Shown: piece after piece, positions 10,915 through 21,385 of the stretch
Layout: every line of letters begins with the position of its first letter
Position numbering within the stretch: position 1 is the stretch's first letter
DNA from: Morinoia aosen
Taxonomy: Eukaryota; Arthropoda; Malacostraca; Amphipoda; Talitridae
NCBI GenBank assembly: GCA_030386875.1
Contig: CM059571.1
Location: 27,212,355 to 27,276,354 of the forward strand
Direction: 5' to 3'
Length of the DNA stretch: 64,000 nucleotides
Position numbers and translations under genes: made by a program
The notes under the pieces: generated by a model
The model's input: the letters and a program-made list of their open reading frames with translations, nothing else
Told to the model about the DNA's origin: nothing
The model's database searches: none

Positions 10915-12433
10915 GGTTTTTGTGTTTCTTTGACGATCTTCACCAACCAATGAATTATCTTTTTAATTTACTTTCAAACCTTCTAGCCTGAACACATTAT
11001 AGAGAGTAAATCGCTTCCTGTTCACTGTTTTGAAACATTTGAGGCGGAGTTCAATTTTAAAGATTTTTATTTTTCTAGTGTTCGACTATTTAAACTGTTC
11101 CGGAAAAATATATTCATGTCACCACTTCGTCCCATACATGCGATAATACATCGTACACATCAGTCATATGCTATGGAGAAACTTTTTCATTTTATTAACA
11201 ATGAATACATGCGCATACGCTCATGCATTACATCATTATTCCCTTGATTAATTTGAAATGGGATCAAGTTTTAACTTGAACGAAAAACTATACCACATCA
11301 CGAGTACATGCCACGCTCTGTGGCTTATGAACGGTGAGCAAACTTCACACCTGAATATGTGGCCGTAATGCAGATACGCCAGGGACCAGCACATCTCGGG
11401 CTCAAATTTTTCTCTATTTCTTCTTTTTCAGCTCAGCCTCATATCGCCATGCCCACCTTCTTAAGGGGGTACAACTGTTGTACCTATGGGAGTTAGCATT
11501 CCCAGGGGGAATATGTGAGGCACTGAGGTAAATCTTTAATAGGCTTTCCTTTTGATCGACTAGAAGAGTTTTTTGTTATGCTACGTACCATCGTTTTACG
11601 GTTCACTGCTGTACTGTTTTTCAGCACCTCCTACTTTCTTCGTATTTTATTGTATTTCATGCTTCTTTCTTATCTTACTGTTTCTGTATACCTTGTGTAC
11701 AGATTCCGCTCAAGTCCATACTAAATGGTGACATCCTCCTTTCTTTCCTTGGAACGCTTTTGTTACTGTTTTGGAGGCTCAAACTAACATCTAATCTTAG
11801 CAGAAGACTTGACCTACCAATTCCTTTGCAAGATTTCAATCTTTGTCTTGCCTCCGCGATCCTGTCCTTGGGCTTTTGTTCTTCTTCATTAAACACTCCG
11901 AACGACACCGCTAACATTCTCTCCGCGTCTCATTTGGGAATTTGGCTTTGTCACGTTCCCTCACAAGTGTATTCTGGTATATAATTTGTGTACATTGCCG
12001 GAATCCGAATGCCATTTTTATAGCCAGATGCTGAACAGTGTCTTTGAAATCTAGACATATATTTCTAATTAACACCTTGTTCGCTGTTGACTCATTTTTA
12101 TAAATTGAAAATAATTCTAAAGAAAACGCTCGGTCCGTCATTTATATTTCTAAACAGTTCACTTGCAGCCATGTATATAAATCTGTCGGTTTGTGAGCGT
12201 TCAGTTTGTATTGTCTGGGAAGTTTGATAGAGCACAAGTTTCAGCTTGAATTTTTTTTCAGATATTACTGCCTCATATTTCTGAAACATTTTTGTGATGT
12301 ATGTCTAATTTGTCTGTGAGGTTATATTCCCTGCGTTGAGCCCAGTTTTTGACGCCGGTGTTTTGGCACGCGTGTTGCAGAAATTGGCGCGCAGTGTTAA
12401 TCAAATATACGCTATTTTACGTCAGCTAGACCC
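10915..12433. other. Non-coding, apart from SINE-like copy 10
   Basis: Overlapping short frames on both strands around 11675-12289 have no family signature. Confidence 0.5.
11456..11798 (+). mobile_element. SINE-like family copy 10
   Basis: It starts CCTTCTTAAGGGGGTACAAC and ends TTTGGAGGCTCAAAC plus ATCTAATCT. The family's interior blocks are all present. No clear TSD. Confidence 0.85.
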
Positions 12434-12448
12434 AAGCTTTCGTGAATT

Positions 12449-14395
12449 TCCTCTTTGGGGATCCAACCATTGGATGTATAGGAATGGGATTACGCACACC
12501 AAGGGGAAGGGGTGAGGGCCTGAGCTGAAAGTTGGGTAGGCTGACTATTGTTGAATTAGAATACTTTTTTCTTTTGTCGTGGACCCTCTTTCTTCGGTTC
12601 ACGCATAGCTCTTTCTTCGTTTCACTGCTCTTTCTTCGTTTCACTGCTCTTTCTTCGTTTCACTGCTCTTTCTTCGTTTCGCTGCTCTTTCTTCGTTTCA
12701 CTGCTCTTTCTTCGTTTCACTGCTCTTTCTTCGTTTCACTGCTCTTTCTTCGTTTCACTGCTCTTTCTTCGTTTCACTGCTCTTTCTTCGTTTCACTGCT
12801 CTTTCTTCGTTTCACTGCTCTTTCTTCGTTTCACTGCTCTTTCTTCGTTTCACTGCTCTTTCTTCGATTCACTGCTCTTTCTTCGATTCACTGCTCTTTC
12901 TTCGTTTCACTGCTCTTTCTTCGTTTCACTGCTCTTTCTTCGTTTCACTGCTCTTTCTTCGTTTCACTGCTCTTTCTTCGTTTCACTGCTCTTTCTTCGT
13001 TTCACTGTTCTTTCTTCGTTTCACTGCTCTTTCTTCGTTTCACTGCTCTTTCTTCGTTTCACTGCTCTTTCTTCGTTTCACTGCTCTTTCTTCGTTTCAC
13101 TGCTCTTTCTTCGTTTCACCGCTCTTTCTTCGTTTCACTGCTCTTTCTTCGTTTCACTGCTCTTTCTTCGTTTCACTGCTCTTTCTTCGTTTCACTGCTC
13201 TTTCTTCGTTTCACTGCTCTTTCTTCGTTTCACTGCTCTTTCTTCGATTCACTGCTCTTTCTTCGTTTCACTGCTCTTTCTTCGTTTCACTGCTCTTTCT
13301 TCGTTTCACTGCTCTTTCTTCGTTTCACTGCTCTTTCTTCGTTTCACTGCTCTTTCTTCGTTTCACTGCTCTTTCTTCGTTTCACTGCTCTTTCTTCGTT
13401 TCACTGTTCTTTCTTCGTTTCACTGTTCTTTCTTCGTTTCACTGCTCTTTCTTCGTTTCACTGCTCTTTCTTCGTTTCACCGCTCTTTCTTCGTTTCACC
13501 GCTCTTTCTTCGTTTCACCGCTCTTTCTTCGTTTCACTGCTCTTTCTTCGTTTCACTGCTCTTTCTTCGTTTCACTGCTCTTTCTTCGTTTCACTGCTCT
13601 TTCTTCGTTTCACTGCTCTTTCTTCGTTTCACTGCTCTTTCTTCGATTCACTGCTCTTTCTTCGTTTCACTGCTCTTTCTTCGTTTCACTGCTCTTTCTT
13701 CGTTTCACTGCTCTTTCTTCGTTTCACTGTTCTTTCTTCGTTTCACTGTTCTTTCTTCGTTTCACTGCTCTTTCTTCGTTTCACTGCTCTTTCTTCGTTT
13801 CACTGCTCTTTCTTCGTTTCACCGCTCTTTCTTCGTTTCACCGCTCTTTCTTCGTTTCACCGCTCTTTCTTCGTTTCACTGCTCTTTCTTCGTTTCACTG
13901 CTCTTTCTTCGTTTCACTGCTCTTTCTTCGTGTCACTGCTCTTTCTTCGTGTCACTGCTCTTTCTTCGTTTCACTGCTCTTTCTTCGTTTCACTGCTCTT
14001 TCTTCGTTTCACTGCTCTTTCTTCGTTTCACTGCTCTTTCTTCGTTTCACTGCTCTTTCTTCGTTTCACTGCTCTTTCTTCGTTTCACTGCTCTTTCTTC
14101 GTTTCAGTGCTCTTTCTTCGTTTCACTGCTCTTTCTTCGTTTCACTGCTCTTTCTTCGTTTCACTGCTCTTTCTTTAGTTCCCTGCTTTTTTCTTCAGCA
14201 CCTATTACTTTCTTCTATAGTTATTGTCTATTTTCGTAAATGTCTTTCGCTCTTGTTATTTCTATGTGCAGGGCGTGGGGACGCGCCTCGTGCATAGATT
14301 CCTACTTCCTTTATGATATACTAAACGGAGTCTTCCTCTCCTGGGAATATTTCTGCTGTGGTAAGGGAAGCTTTAACTACCTCATAATCTAATTT
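12449..14395 (+). mobile_element. SINE-like family copy 11, expanded by an internal minisatellite
   Basis: The 5' part (12449-12600) and 3' part (14175-14395) are an ordinary family copy, flanked by AAGCTTTCGTGAATT (12434-12448) and AAGTTTTCTGAATT (14396-14409), a TSD with one mismatch and one gap. In between, the family's TTCTTCGGTTCACTGCT region has become about 83 tandem 19-bp units. Confidence 0.88.
12602..14173 (+). repeat. 19-bp minisatellite (CTGCTCTTTCTTCGTTTCA)n, about 83 units
   Basis: Units are almost all exactly 19 bases. Because 19 is not a multiple of 3, three units make 57 bases or 19 codons, and no frame has a stop; this gives a spurious 548-codon open frame from 12532. Variant units (GATTC, CTGTTC, CACCGC) recur in the same order three times, showing higher-order duplication. 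Confidence 0.97.
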
Positions 14396-14556
14396 AAGTT
14401 TTCTGAATTACAACTGATGAAAGATTTTTTCCATCTGCTTTGCTGAAGCACTGTAAAAAAATACACACGGCTTTCTAAAAACTTGGCAAACCCTCGAATC
14501 ATCGATAAGAATTTTTCCAACGAACAGAAGATGACAGTTCTGAAACTGAAGCGATG

Positions 14557-14642
14557 CCCCTCAGGGGGATACAACTATTGTATCTATGGGAATTAGCGCT
14601 CCCAGGGGAAAAATGTAAGGGCCCGAGCTGAGAGTTAGGTAG

Positions 14643-14686
<44 letters not shown>

Positions 14687-14952
14687 AAATAAAATGTTTT
14701 TTTGTTATGTTAAGGACCAACTTTTTTCGGTTCACTACTGTCCTGTTTTTCAGCACCTCTAACTTTCTTCTTCAACTTTTGTCTTATTTCATGAACTTCT
14801 TTCCCATCTTACTGTTTCTATGCCCTTTCTGCATAGATTCCTCATTTTCTTATCTCCATACTAAATGGTGCCTTCCTCCTTCCTCTCTTCGATACGCTCT
14901 ATTTTTGAAGCGGTTAGGGAGGCTTAAACTAACTTATAATCTAATCTAATCT
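14557..14952 (+). mobile_element. SINE-like family copy 12 (full length, with TSD)
   Basis: The flanking AACTGAAGCGATG at 14544-14556 and 14953-14965 is a perfect 13-bp TSD and defines the exact ends: CCCCTCAGGGGG at the 5' end and a (TAATC)n tail at the 3' end. It carries a run of 40 T at 14646-14685 where other copies have about 6. Confidence 0.95.
14646..14685. repeat. Poly(T) run of 40 inside SINE-like copy 12
   Basis: It replaces the short T run after GTAGGCC found in other copies. Length is liable to sequencing error. Confidence 0.9.
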
Positions 14953-14965
14953 AACTGAAGCGATG

Positions 14966-16055
14966 TTTCATGAAGAAGAACGTTTGTGGTTCTTTTTATC
15001 AGGTTGATCCTAAAGCCCTCCTTGTCCACGGACTGGACGGTTTGATAGCGAGTCTCAATCTCAAGGAGACCTGGTTGTAATAGTAGAATGAGGTGTGTTT
15101 GTCAACATTTATTGAGTACAATCGAATATCACATTGTCATTCACGAATGCTACCTAATTCTTTGTTTTTCCATTTCGTTCATGAGCTATTTTCTCATTTT
15201 GTGAGGTTATTCCCTCATTAACCGGTGAAGAAGTTTTCTGTAGATTCTTAATATTGTAGTGGGCATTTAATTAGGATAATGAATAACTTCCGTGAAGTTT
15301 AGGGTCGATCTGCATTATTTCACTGCTGAAGAAACATTGATGGAGAAAATACAAACAGATAAATTTTACAATAAAATGTTAAAATCGTTCGAATTTTTCG
15401 TACGTTTCTCGCGTGAACTGGATAGACCGAGTGACATGCGAGTAATTTGTCTGCATTCTACAATTCATCACCGGAATTCAACGGTGCCAGACAAAATTAC
15501 AGGCATAGAATCGATGCCAGCTAGAGCGGTGCCATTAATCTGGCAGTGCGTTGCTTTTTCGTCAAATATTCATGCCTCACATTAGCTTTTTTCCCCAGTT
15601 TTTTATTCCCTTTCAATTTTACATGTTTATTCATGGAATTCGATGCTCGGCTATCTTTTAAACAATTTAAACAATTTATTTACCACAGGTGATACAGAGG
15701 TAGAATGTTTCTTAAGTCTAGTACAATGGTCGAATTTGAGTATAGCTACTGTGGGCCCGAACAAGTTCAGCGACTTCTAGGGCATCCTATCATCACGTTA
15801 TTCTAAGGTGTAAAATAATGTTTAACCTAGTTTACTTAACCTAGTTTTGCATTAGACTGATCATTGAGATAATGTACTCGATATTTCATGCTGTATTTTA
15901 CAATATAGGTCAAATCGGCTATATTTAACAGTATGTTCGATAAAACGATTCAAGAGCAGACTGAAGATCTGTTATGTTACCCAAAGCAAGTTACATTATT
16001 ACATTTTCATTAGTTACATGTAGGAGGCAAGATTTGACATGGTGATCTTACACGA
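14966..16055. other. No gene recognised
   Basis: A 97-codon open stretch at 15292-15585 has no motif I know. The part near 16000 may be the 3' UTR of the retrotransposon fragment that follows. Confidence 0.5.
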
Positions 16056-16262
16056 CTAGTATTCTGATAGGAAGTGAGACTCAAGATGTCTTTTGAATAC
16101 TTTGTACGAATTACATTTACGGATCTCCGCAGGTATAGAGTTCCAAGTTTTGGTTCCAACGAAGAGGATACTGTGTTGCGACCGGGCCTTCGAATAATAA
16201 GGAAGCATGAATTTACTTCTATTTCGGGTTAAATGGTCCTGATGACCAGTTTGCGCAGTCAA
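16056..16262 (-). pseudogene. Non-LTR retrotransposon C-terminal fragment
   Basis: 68 codons reading GHQDHLTRNRSKFMLPYYSK, ARSQHSILFVGTKTWNSIP and FKRHLESHFL. This is the stereotyped end of CR1/L2/Jockey-type polyproteins (TRN..., WNSIP, FK..L...L). Nothing upstream on the same strand continues the homology, so it is a 5'-truncated 3' end. It starts at an internal Met, not a real start. Confidence 0.8.
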
Positions 16263-16713
16263 TAATTGTCATGGCATGGGTCACATGTGCATCAATCGTG
16301 GCACAGCTGTGAACGACCGTTGTCGACCTCCTAGTTTCTTCTGATCGATGATCTACTGCATGGTCGCGAAATAAATGGATGTCAATAGGTGACCGATCTG
16401 CATTCATGTACCCTCCCCTGTCATTGCCCTCCGTGTGTCTGAGATGGTCATTAAGAGCGTGCTTCTTGGGTCAGCAACGTAGGGAGAAGCTTTGAAACTA
16501 GGGACAGGTGTTTGAGTAGAATATATATAGGTATTTTAGTAGATGTGTTTTAGTAGGCATTAGTATTTGAGATAGGGCAGATATTTATTCATGAAATCGC
16601 AGGTGAGTATGTTTTAAGCATACTTATGCGAGATATGTTGTATTGTTTTTTTTTAAGATGTGTACTTCTGTAGGTGTATTTTGTGAAGATGTGTACGTCT
16701 ATGTAAATTTTCA

Positions 16714-16747
16714 GCCTGAAGATGATGTTTGTACGTCGAAACGTCGC
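16714..16747 (+). other. Retroelement-end-like motif CTGAAGATG...GTCGAAACG
   Basis: CCTGAAGATGATGTTTGTAC followed by GTCGAAACGTCGC recalls the CTGAAGATGA...GTCGAAACG signature often seen near ends of Penelope-like and other arthropod retroelements. It is not a complete hammerhead ribozyme core. The link is from memory of the motif, not a match to a full element. Confidence 0.35.
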
Positions 16748-17186
16748 TTTTTATAGACTATAGAGTTAGTAATTTTTATACAATTAACTGGGTATCAATA
16801 AAAATATTTTGAGGGAATTACTTACTACTTTAACACGTGATGAACCGGAACGATTTCGTAACGTTAACAATTAGAAAAGAAACTAGGAACTAATTAAATA
16901 TTAATGCTAACAGGATTACTATAAAATTACGATTCGAATACTTGAGAATGCATGAGTCATTAACACTTCCCTACGCCTGGTATGGTAAAGAATTAATTGT
17001 GAATTTATCAAATACCAGTAATATTGAACTGGGTCGTTGGAGTAAGGAGTCGTGAGAGAAGTAATCGAACCTCGAATAAAAATGGAATTAATTAGAATCA
17101 GAACGTTAACTTCAAACCCTCGGTGCTATATCGGCACATAAATCTAAGTTGTGAGATCAAAATAGCGAGGAGACTATCGTCTAGAG

Positions 17187-17394
17187 CAGGGGCCTCCAAA
17201 CTACGGCCCGCGGGCCAAATCCGGCCCGCCAGTGTGATCAGTCCGGCCCGCGACCGTTGAATCTGATCGCGTACTCGGCGACAACTCGAGGAATTACGGA
17301 TGATGGCAGTGAAATTAAAACGGTTTTGGCCCTTGGGACTAACTGGAGTAATCAGTATGGCCCTTTATAAGACTGGTGAGTTCGGAGACCCCTG
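17187..17394. mobile_element. hAT-type MITE, 208 bp, with 8-bp TSD
   Basis: It starts CAGGGGCCTCCAAACT and ends GAGTTCGGAGACCCCTG; flanks are GTCTAGAG on both sides (17179-17186 and 17395-17402), the 8-bp duplication expected of hAT. The GGCCCGCGGGCCAAATCCGG motif just inside the left end is shared with many animal hAT ends. No coding capacity. Confidence 0.92.
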
Positions 17395-17546
17395 GTCTAG
17401 AGAAGCGTCTACCAGCAGCAGGGCATCACAGCACAGAGGGACAAACGGAGTGAGTGCCATGAGCCGGTCGGCCACAAACTATATACGGAATGAGCAAGGG
17501 ATTTACCTTCAGATTCTCAAGGTATTTTGACAGAATACATTTTTCT

Positions 17547-17805
17547 CTAACAAATCCTGAGAGTAGTAATGTAATTCTTGTAGTGATTCGTGTAGAGATA
17601 CATCATGCAAAAATTTGTACATCGGTACATCATTCTCTGATTCTTGCGTTGATTCATCATGCTGTAATTCGCACTGTGATATATCATGATGTAATGTACG
17701 AAGTGATGTATCGGGTTCTGACTGCTCCTCAGTGACTTCTCCTGAAATTCGTGGGACAATATCTCGTGCTGTGAACAAGGCAATTAACGTTATGCTATGT
17801 CGCAA
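17547..17805 (-). other. Possible decayed repeat-coding stretch, unidentified
   Basis: The minus strand is open for 98 codons with loose repeats of a 13-14 residue pattern (TSLRTLHHDISQ, KFLHDVSLHESLQ). The DNA shows matching imperfect repeats of ATTCATCATG-type motifs. It may be a fragment of a repeat protein or simply decayed tandem DNA. Confidence 0.3.
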
Positions 17806-18223
17806 TTCGTCCTGTTATTAATCAGCTGTTATTTTTTTAGGAATATTTTGCTTGTGATTCGTGCAACAAAGCACCGAGCCTCACAACCAGGTGCTAACAT
17901 ATCTTCCCAGCAATCGCGAACGTGTAAAACTGCAGCGTGAATTTCGTACCTACATGCGCCTATCACAGGGCCTTAGTATATTGGACGCCGCTGTGACATC
18001 TGCCCGACCGTCAAGTTTTCTTAATTTGCGGGGTGATGTTCATTTTTACGCCGAGCGGTTAGATAGACGTGTTTAGTTTCGCTATCAATTTCCACTCGTA
18101 CTTGGAACATCACCCTCGCTCGTGAGAAGTTCCTCGTACTAGAACTATTTGTCTTGTATGTAAGTTTGATTTGGAACGTAATTTCGATCTTCTGCCCAAA
18201 TGTGGAGTTAACGGTAGAAAATT

Positions 18224-18604
18224 CCCCTCTGGGGATACTACTATTGTATCTATGGAAATTGACACACTCGGGGGGAAATTTGTGATCCCAAACTGAGAGC
18301 TAGGTAGGCCTTTTTGTTGTTCAAATATCTGTTATTTTGCTTTCTTAATTAAGGACCATCTTTTTTCGGTCTACTGTTGTCCTGTTTATCAGTACCTCTG
18401 ACTTTCTTCTTCAACTCATAATTTTATTTTTTAACCTTCCTTCTCAACTTGCTATTTCTATGCGCAAGGTATCCTATGTGAGAACACACCTTGTGCATAG
18501 ATTTCGCGTTCTCCTATCTTCATACTGAATGGTGCCTTTATCCTTCCTCACATTGAACATTTTTGTTGTGGTAAGGGATGCTGACACTTATCAATCAATC
18601 ATTG
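18224..18604 (+). mobile_element. SINE-like family copy 13
   Basis: It starts CCCCTCTGGGGATACTACT and ends TAAGGGATGCTGACAC plus a (TCAA)n tail. Possible TSD GGTAGAAAATT / GGTAGAATTTT around the element. Confidence 0.85.
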
Positions 18605-18817
18605 AAGGTAGAATTTTACTTAATCTGATCATCAGACGCTCACATGTGTGTTGTCGCTCGCACTGAGTGGCTCTTTATGTTTTCTTGATTGCGGACATGA
18701 CTCGGTAGTCTGTATTGCTTATCCTTCCTATTCGAGCTCCCAGCTTATATTTTTTGTCCTTCCAGGTCGGCTTCTCCACTGGTATTTGTTTTTTTTTAGT
18801 ACGACTCCCAGCTTATA

Positions 18818-18966
18818 CAGGGTGTTGGTGGAACTCTTGGTACAAACTTCGGCTACTAGTAGAAAATACAAATTTAAACACTTTTCATCAGTGGAAAATA
18901 TCGAAAAACACTTAGTTTTTTAATTATTGGGCTTAGCAGTTTTTAATGCAGCGCTTCAAGAACTCA
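18818..18966. repeat. Left terminal inverted repeat of the mariner-like element
   Basis: Matches the reverse complement of about 20731-20878 up to the CAAGAAC(T/A)CA region, with a few mismatches. Confidence 0.9.
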
Positions 18967-19079
18967 CGGCGATCCTAGTTAACCACATGCACTAATATTC
19001 AATAATAACACACGAGGGTAATGAAAAACGTTAAATAACATGAGGTACTTCAATAAATAATAGAAAGTAACTCATCAAA

Positions 19080-20520
19080 GTAGGTGTTCAAAATTTCAAC
19101 CATTAACATCGATACACGCACGACACCTTCGTCGAAGTGAGTTGCGTACGTTGCCAAACATTCCTGGGTTGTCAGCGATATCTCCAGCAGCGACTGCAAT
19201 TCGAGCGATAAGGGATTCTTCCTACTCCACAGGTGTCGCATAAATCAGAGACTTCAAGTGCCCCCATAAGAAAAAATCTAACGGAGTCAAAACCACTCAG
19301 GGGGATACAACTATTGTATCTATGGGAATTAGCGCTCCCAGGGGGACAATGTGAGGGCCCGAGCTAAAGGTTGGGTAGGCTTTCTTTTTGTTAAAATAGA
19401 ATAGGTTTTTGTTGTGTTACGGACCATCTTTTTACGGTTCACTGCTGTCCTGTTTTTCACCGCCTACTACTTTCTTCTTCAACTTTTTCTTGTTTCATGA
19501 ACTTCTTTCTTAGCTTTCTGTTTCTGTGCCCTTTCTGCATAGATTCCACGTTCCCTTAGCTCCATACTAAATGGTGCCTTCTTCCTTCCTCTCTTTACAT
19601 CTCATTTGTTGAGGATAGGGAGGCTTAAACTAACTAATAAACTAATAAACTAAAACGGAGTCAAATCAGGTGATCTCGGTGGCCAGGATGCAGCTCCACC
19701 ACGACCAATCCATCGATTTGGAAATTGTTGGTCAAGAAGCCGTCGCACATTTTGAGCATAATGTGCCGGAGCCTCCCTCGTGTTGAAACCAAAGTCGTCT
19801 ACGAATACCTAATGGCACATTTTACAGTAAACCAGGAAGGACTTCTTCAAGAAAGATTTTTTACACATCTCCAGTAATACGCTCTGGCAGAATGTATGGA
19901 CCAATGAGTTGATTGTGCACGATACCTGCCCAAACATTGACAGTGTAGCGATGTTGGTGATGACGTTCATGGATGATATGAGAGTTGTTCTACTGCCATG
20001 AGTGAAAGTTATGATAGTCAAAAGTTTCATCTTGGCTGAAGGCTGCTTCATCCGTAAACAACACACACTCTGCAAAATTTGCCTCTTCTACCCCCCGATC
20101 TAAAAACCACTGCGCGAATCGCTCACGAGGACCATAATCAACGGGAAGGAGGCCCTGTACTCTCTGGAAGTGATACGGATGATTATTATTCCGGTTCAAT
20201 ACATGCCACACTGTACTATGGTCACAAATACCCAAAGATGCTACTGCGGCACGGGTGCTCGTACGCGGGTTTCTACGGAAATGTTCCAACACTTCTTGCT
20301 CTCGATGATAATTTATTGGGCGACCAACGTCTACTCTGTTTACACTAAAACTGCCGGTTTCCGTCAATCTTCGGTGCAATGCAGTGAATAATCGATGATC
20401 AGGGACTTCTCGATGAGGGTAACGTTCGTGATAGATTCTCGCGGCACGTCTTGCATTACCATTAGCAGCACCATAAGTGAAATGCATGTCTGCCATTTGT
20501 GCATTTGTAAGGCGATACAT
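19080..20520 (-). pseudogene. Mariner-type transposase with DUF4817-like N-terminus, broken
   Basis: The first 176 codons from the ATG at 20518-20520 are open. An N-terminal helix-turn-helix region (MYRLTNAQMADMHFTYGAAN) resembles the DUF4817-type head of insect transposases. The DDE fold follows with LFTDEAAFSQD, where the Asp is the first catalytic residue. Then come an in-frame TAG after HSW, a TAA after ITGD, a frameshift at the second catalytic site (QHE where relatives have QHDGAPAHY), and the SINE-like copy between DLTP and LDFFLWG, the third catalytic Asp. Decayed C-terminal sequence (GHLKSLIYATPVE, RCRACIDVNG) continues to about 19080. It cannot encode an active enzyme. Confidence 0.9.
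19292..19653 (+). mobile_element. SINE-like family copy 14, inserted in the mariner transposase
   Basis: Perfect 12-bp TSD AACGGAGTCAAA at 19280-19291 and 19654-19665. It starts ACCACTCAGGGGGATAC and ends in (TAATAAAC)n. The TSD lies in the transposase reading frame (minus strand), between DLTP and LDFFLWG. Confidence 0.95.
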
Positions 20521-20730
20521 CTTACCACTTCAGTGCCACGGTGCTAACTGACAAAAGATACACATACGCATCTCACCAGGGGTCGCTAGCGTTGACTAGG
20601 AATTTCTAGAAATTTCCTGAATCTGTGAATTAAATTAAACCGTAAATAAAACATGTTCGATTCTGCCAACACTTGTTCATTCTAGTTCCCCATATTGCCC
20701 TTATTCCTGTCTGTTGCAAATCGCTGTTGT

Positions 20731-20878
20731 GTTCTTGTAGCGTTGCATTAAAAACTTTTAAGCCCAATAATTAAAAAACTAAGCGTTTTTCGATATTTTT
20801 TCACTGATGAAAAAGTGTTTAAATTTGTATTTTCTACTAGTAGCCGACGTTTGTACCAAGAGTTCCACCAACACCCTG
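20731..20878. repeat. Right terminal inverted repeat of the mariner-like element
   Basis: Mate of the left repeat; contains TAATTAAAAAACTAAG and TTTCTACTAGTAGCCG, which are also found (inverted) on the left. Confidence 0.9.
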
Positions 20879-21117
20879 TATTTCTCGTCGTTCCTGGTCG
20901 GGCTCTTACCTAAAATTTCTGGAATTGATACCTACTTTGATTGATTTGGCATTATCTGCCTCACGGAAAAATGAATGTTTCCGGTAAACTCGTTGAGTTA
21001 TTTATATTTTACATTTGAATTTTATTTCTACGTCAAAAACCTCACTGGTGGCACGGGATAGGTAATAGGCTTAAATTATTTAGGTTTATCTATGTATACG
21101 CTGTGGGGAGAACTGGC

Positions 21118-21385
21118 ACTGAGGAGGGATACTGGTAGATTGCCTAAGCTGTAGATGGGCCTTCTTCCATCTTCCATGCCCGCTTTATTTCTTTCAGTTT
21201 TCACGTCTTCTTCGCTATCTCTTCTTAGTCGTTTTTCCTCATCCTTCCTAACATGCTGTTTCTATGCGCTGGGGATCCTGTGTGGGATTGATTGTGCATA
21301 GATTTTCCGTATTCTAAAGTCATTCCTTTCGCTCTCCTGAGGTCACCTATGTCGTGGCTAGGGAATTTTAAATTTACTTTTACCC
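21118..21385 (+). mobile_element. SINE-like family copy 15 (strongly diverged)
   Basis: Only scattered blocks align: GGGCCTTCTTCC, ATGCTGTTTCTATGCGC, GTGCATAGATTTTCCG and TAGGGAATTTTAAA. The ends are uncertain. Confidence 0.6.

Larger units (their letters stand above)
18818..20878 (-). mobile_element. Mariner-like (IS630/Tc1/mariner) element, complete ends, TA TSD
   Basis: The ends are CAGGGTGTTGG and CCAACACCCTG, each bordered by TA (18816-18817 and 20879-20880). The terminal inverted repeats are about 150 bp and similar throughout. Inside, on the minus strand, lies a broken transposase, itself split by SINE-like copy 14. Without that copy and one TSD the element was about 1.69 kb. Confidence 0.93.

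Noticed and set aside
12532-14178. 548-codon open reading frame
   Set aside because: It is a 19-bp tandem array without stop codons; the protein is a 19-residue repeat forced by the unit length, and other frames are equally open.
16714-16747. Hammerhead ribozyme
   Set aside because: CTGAAGATGA and GAAAC are present, but the exact CTGATGA core and pairing stems are not.
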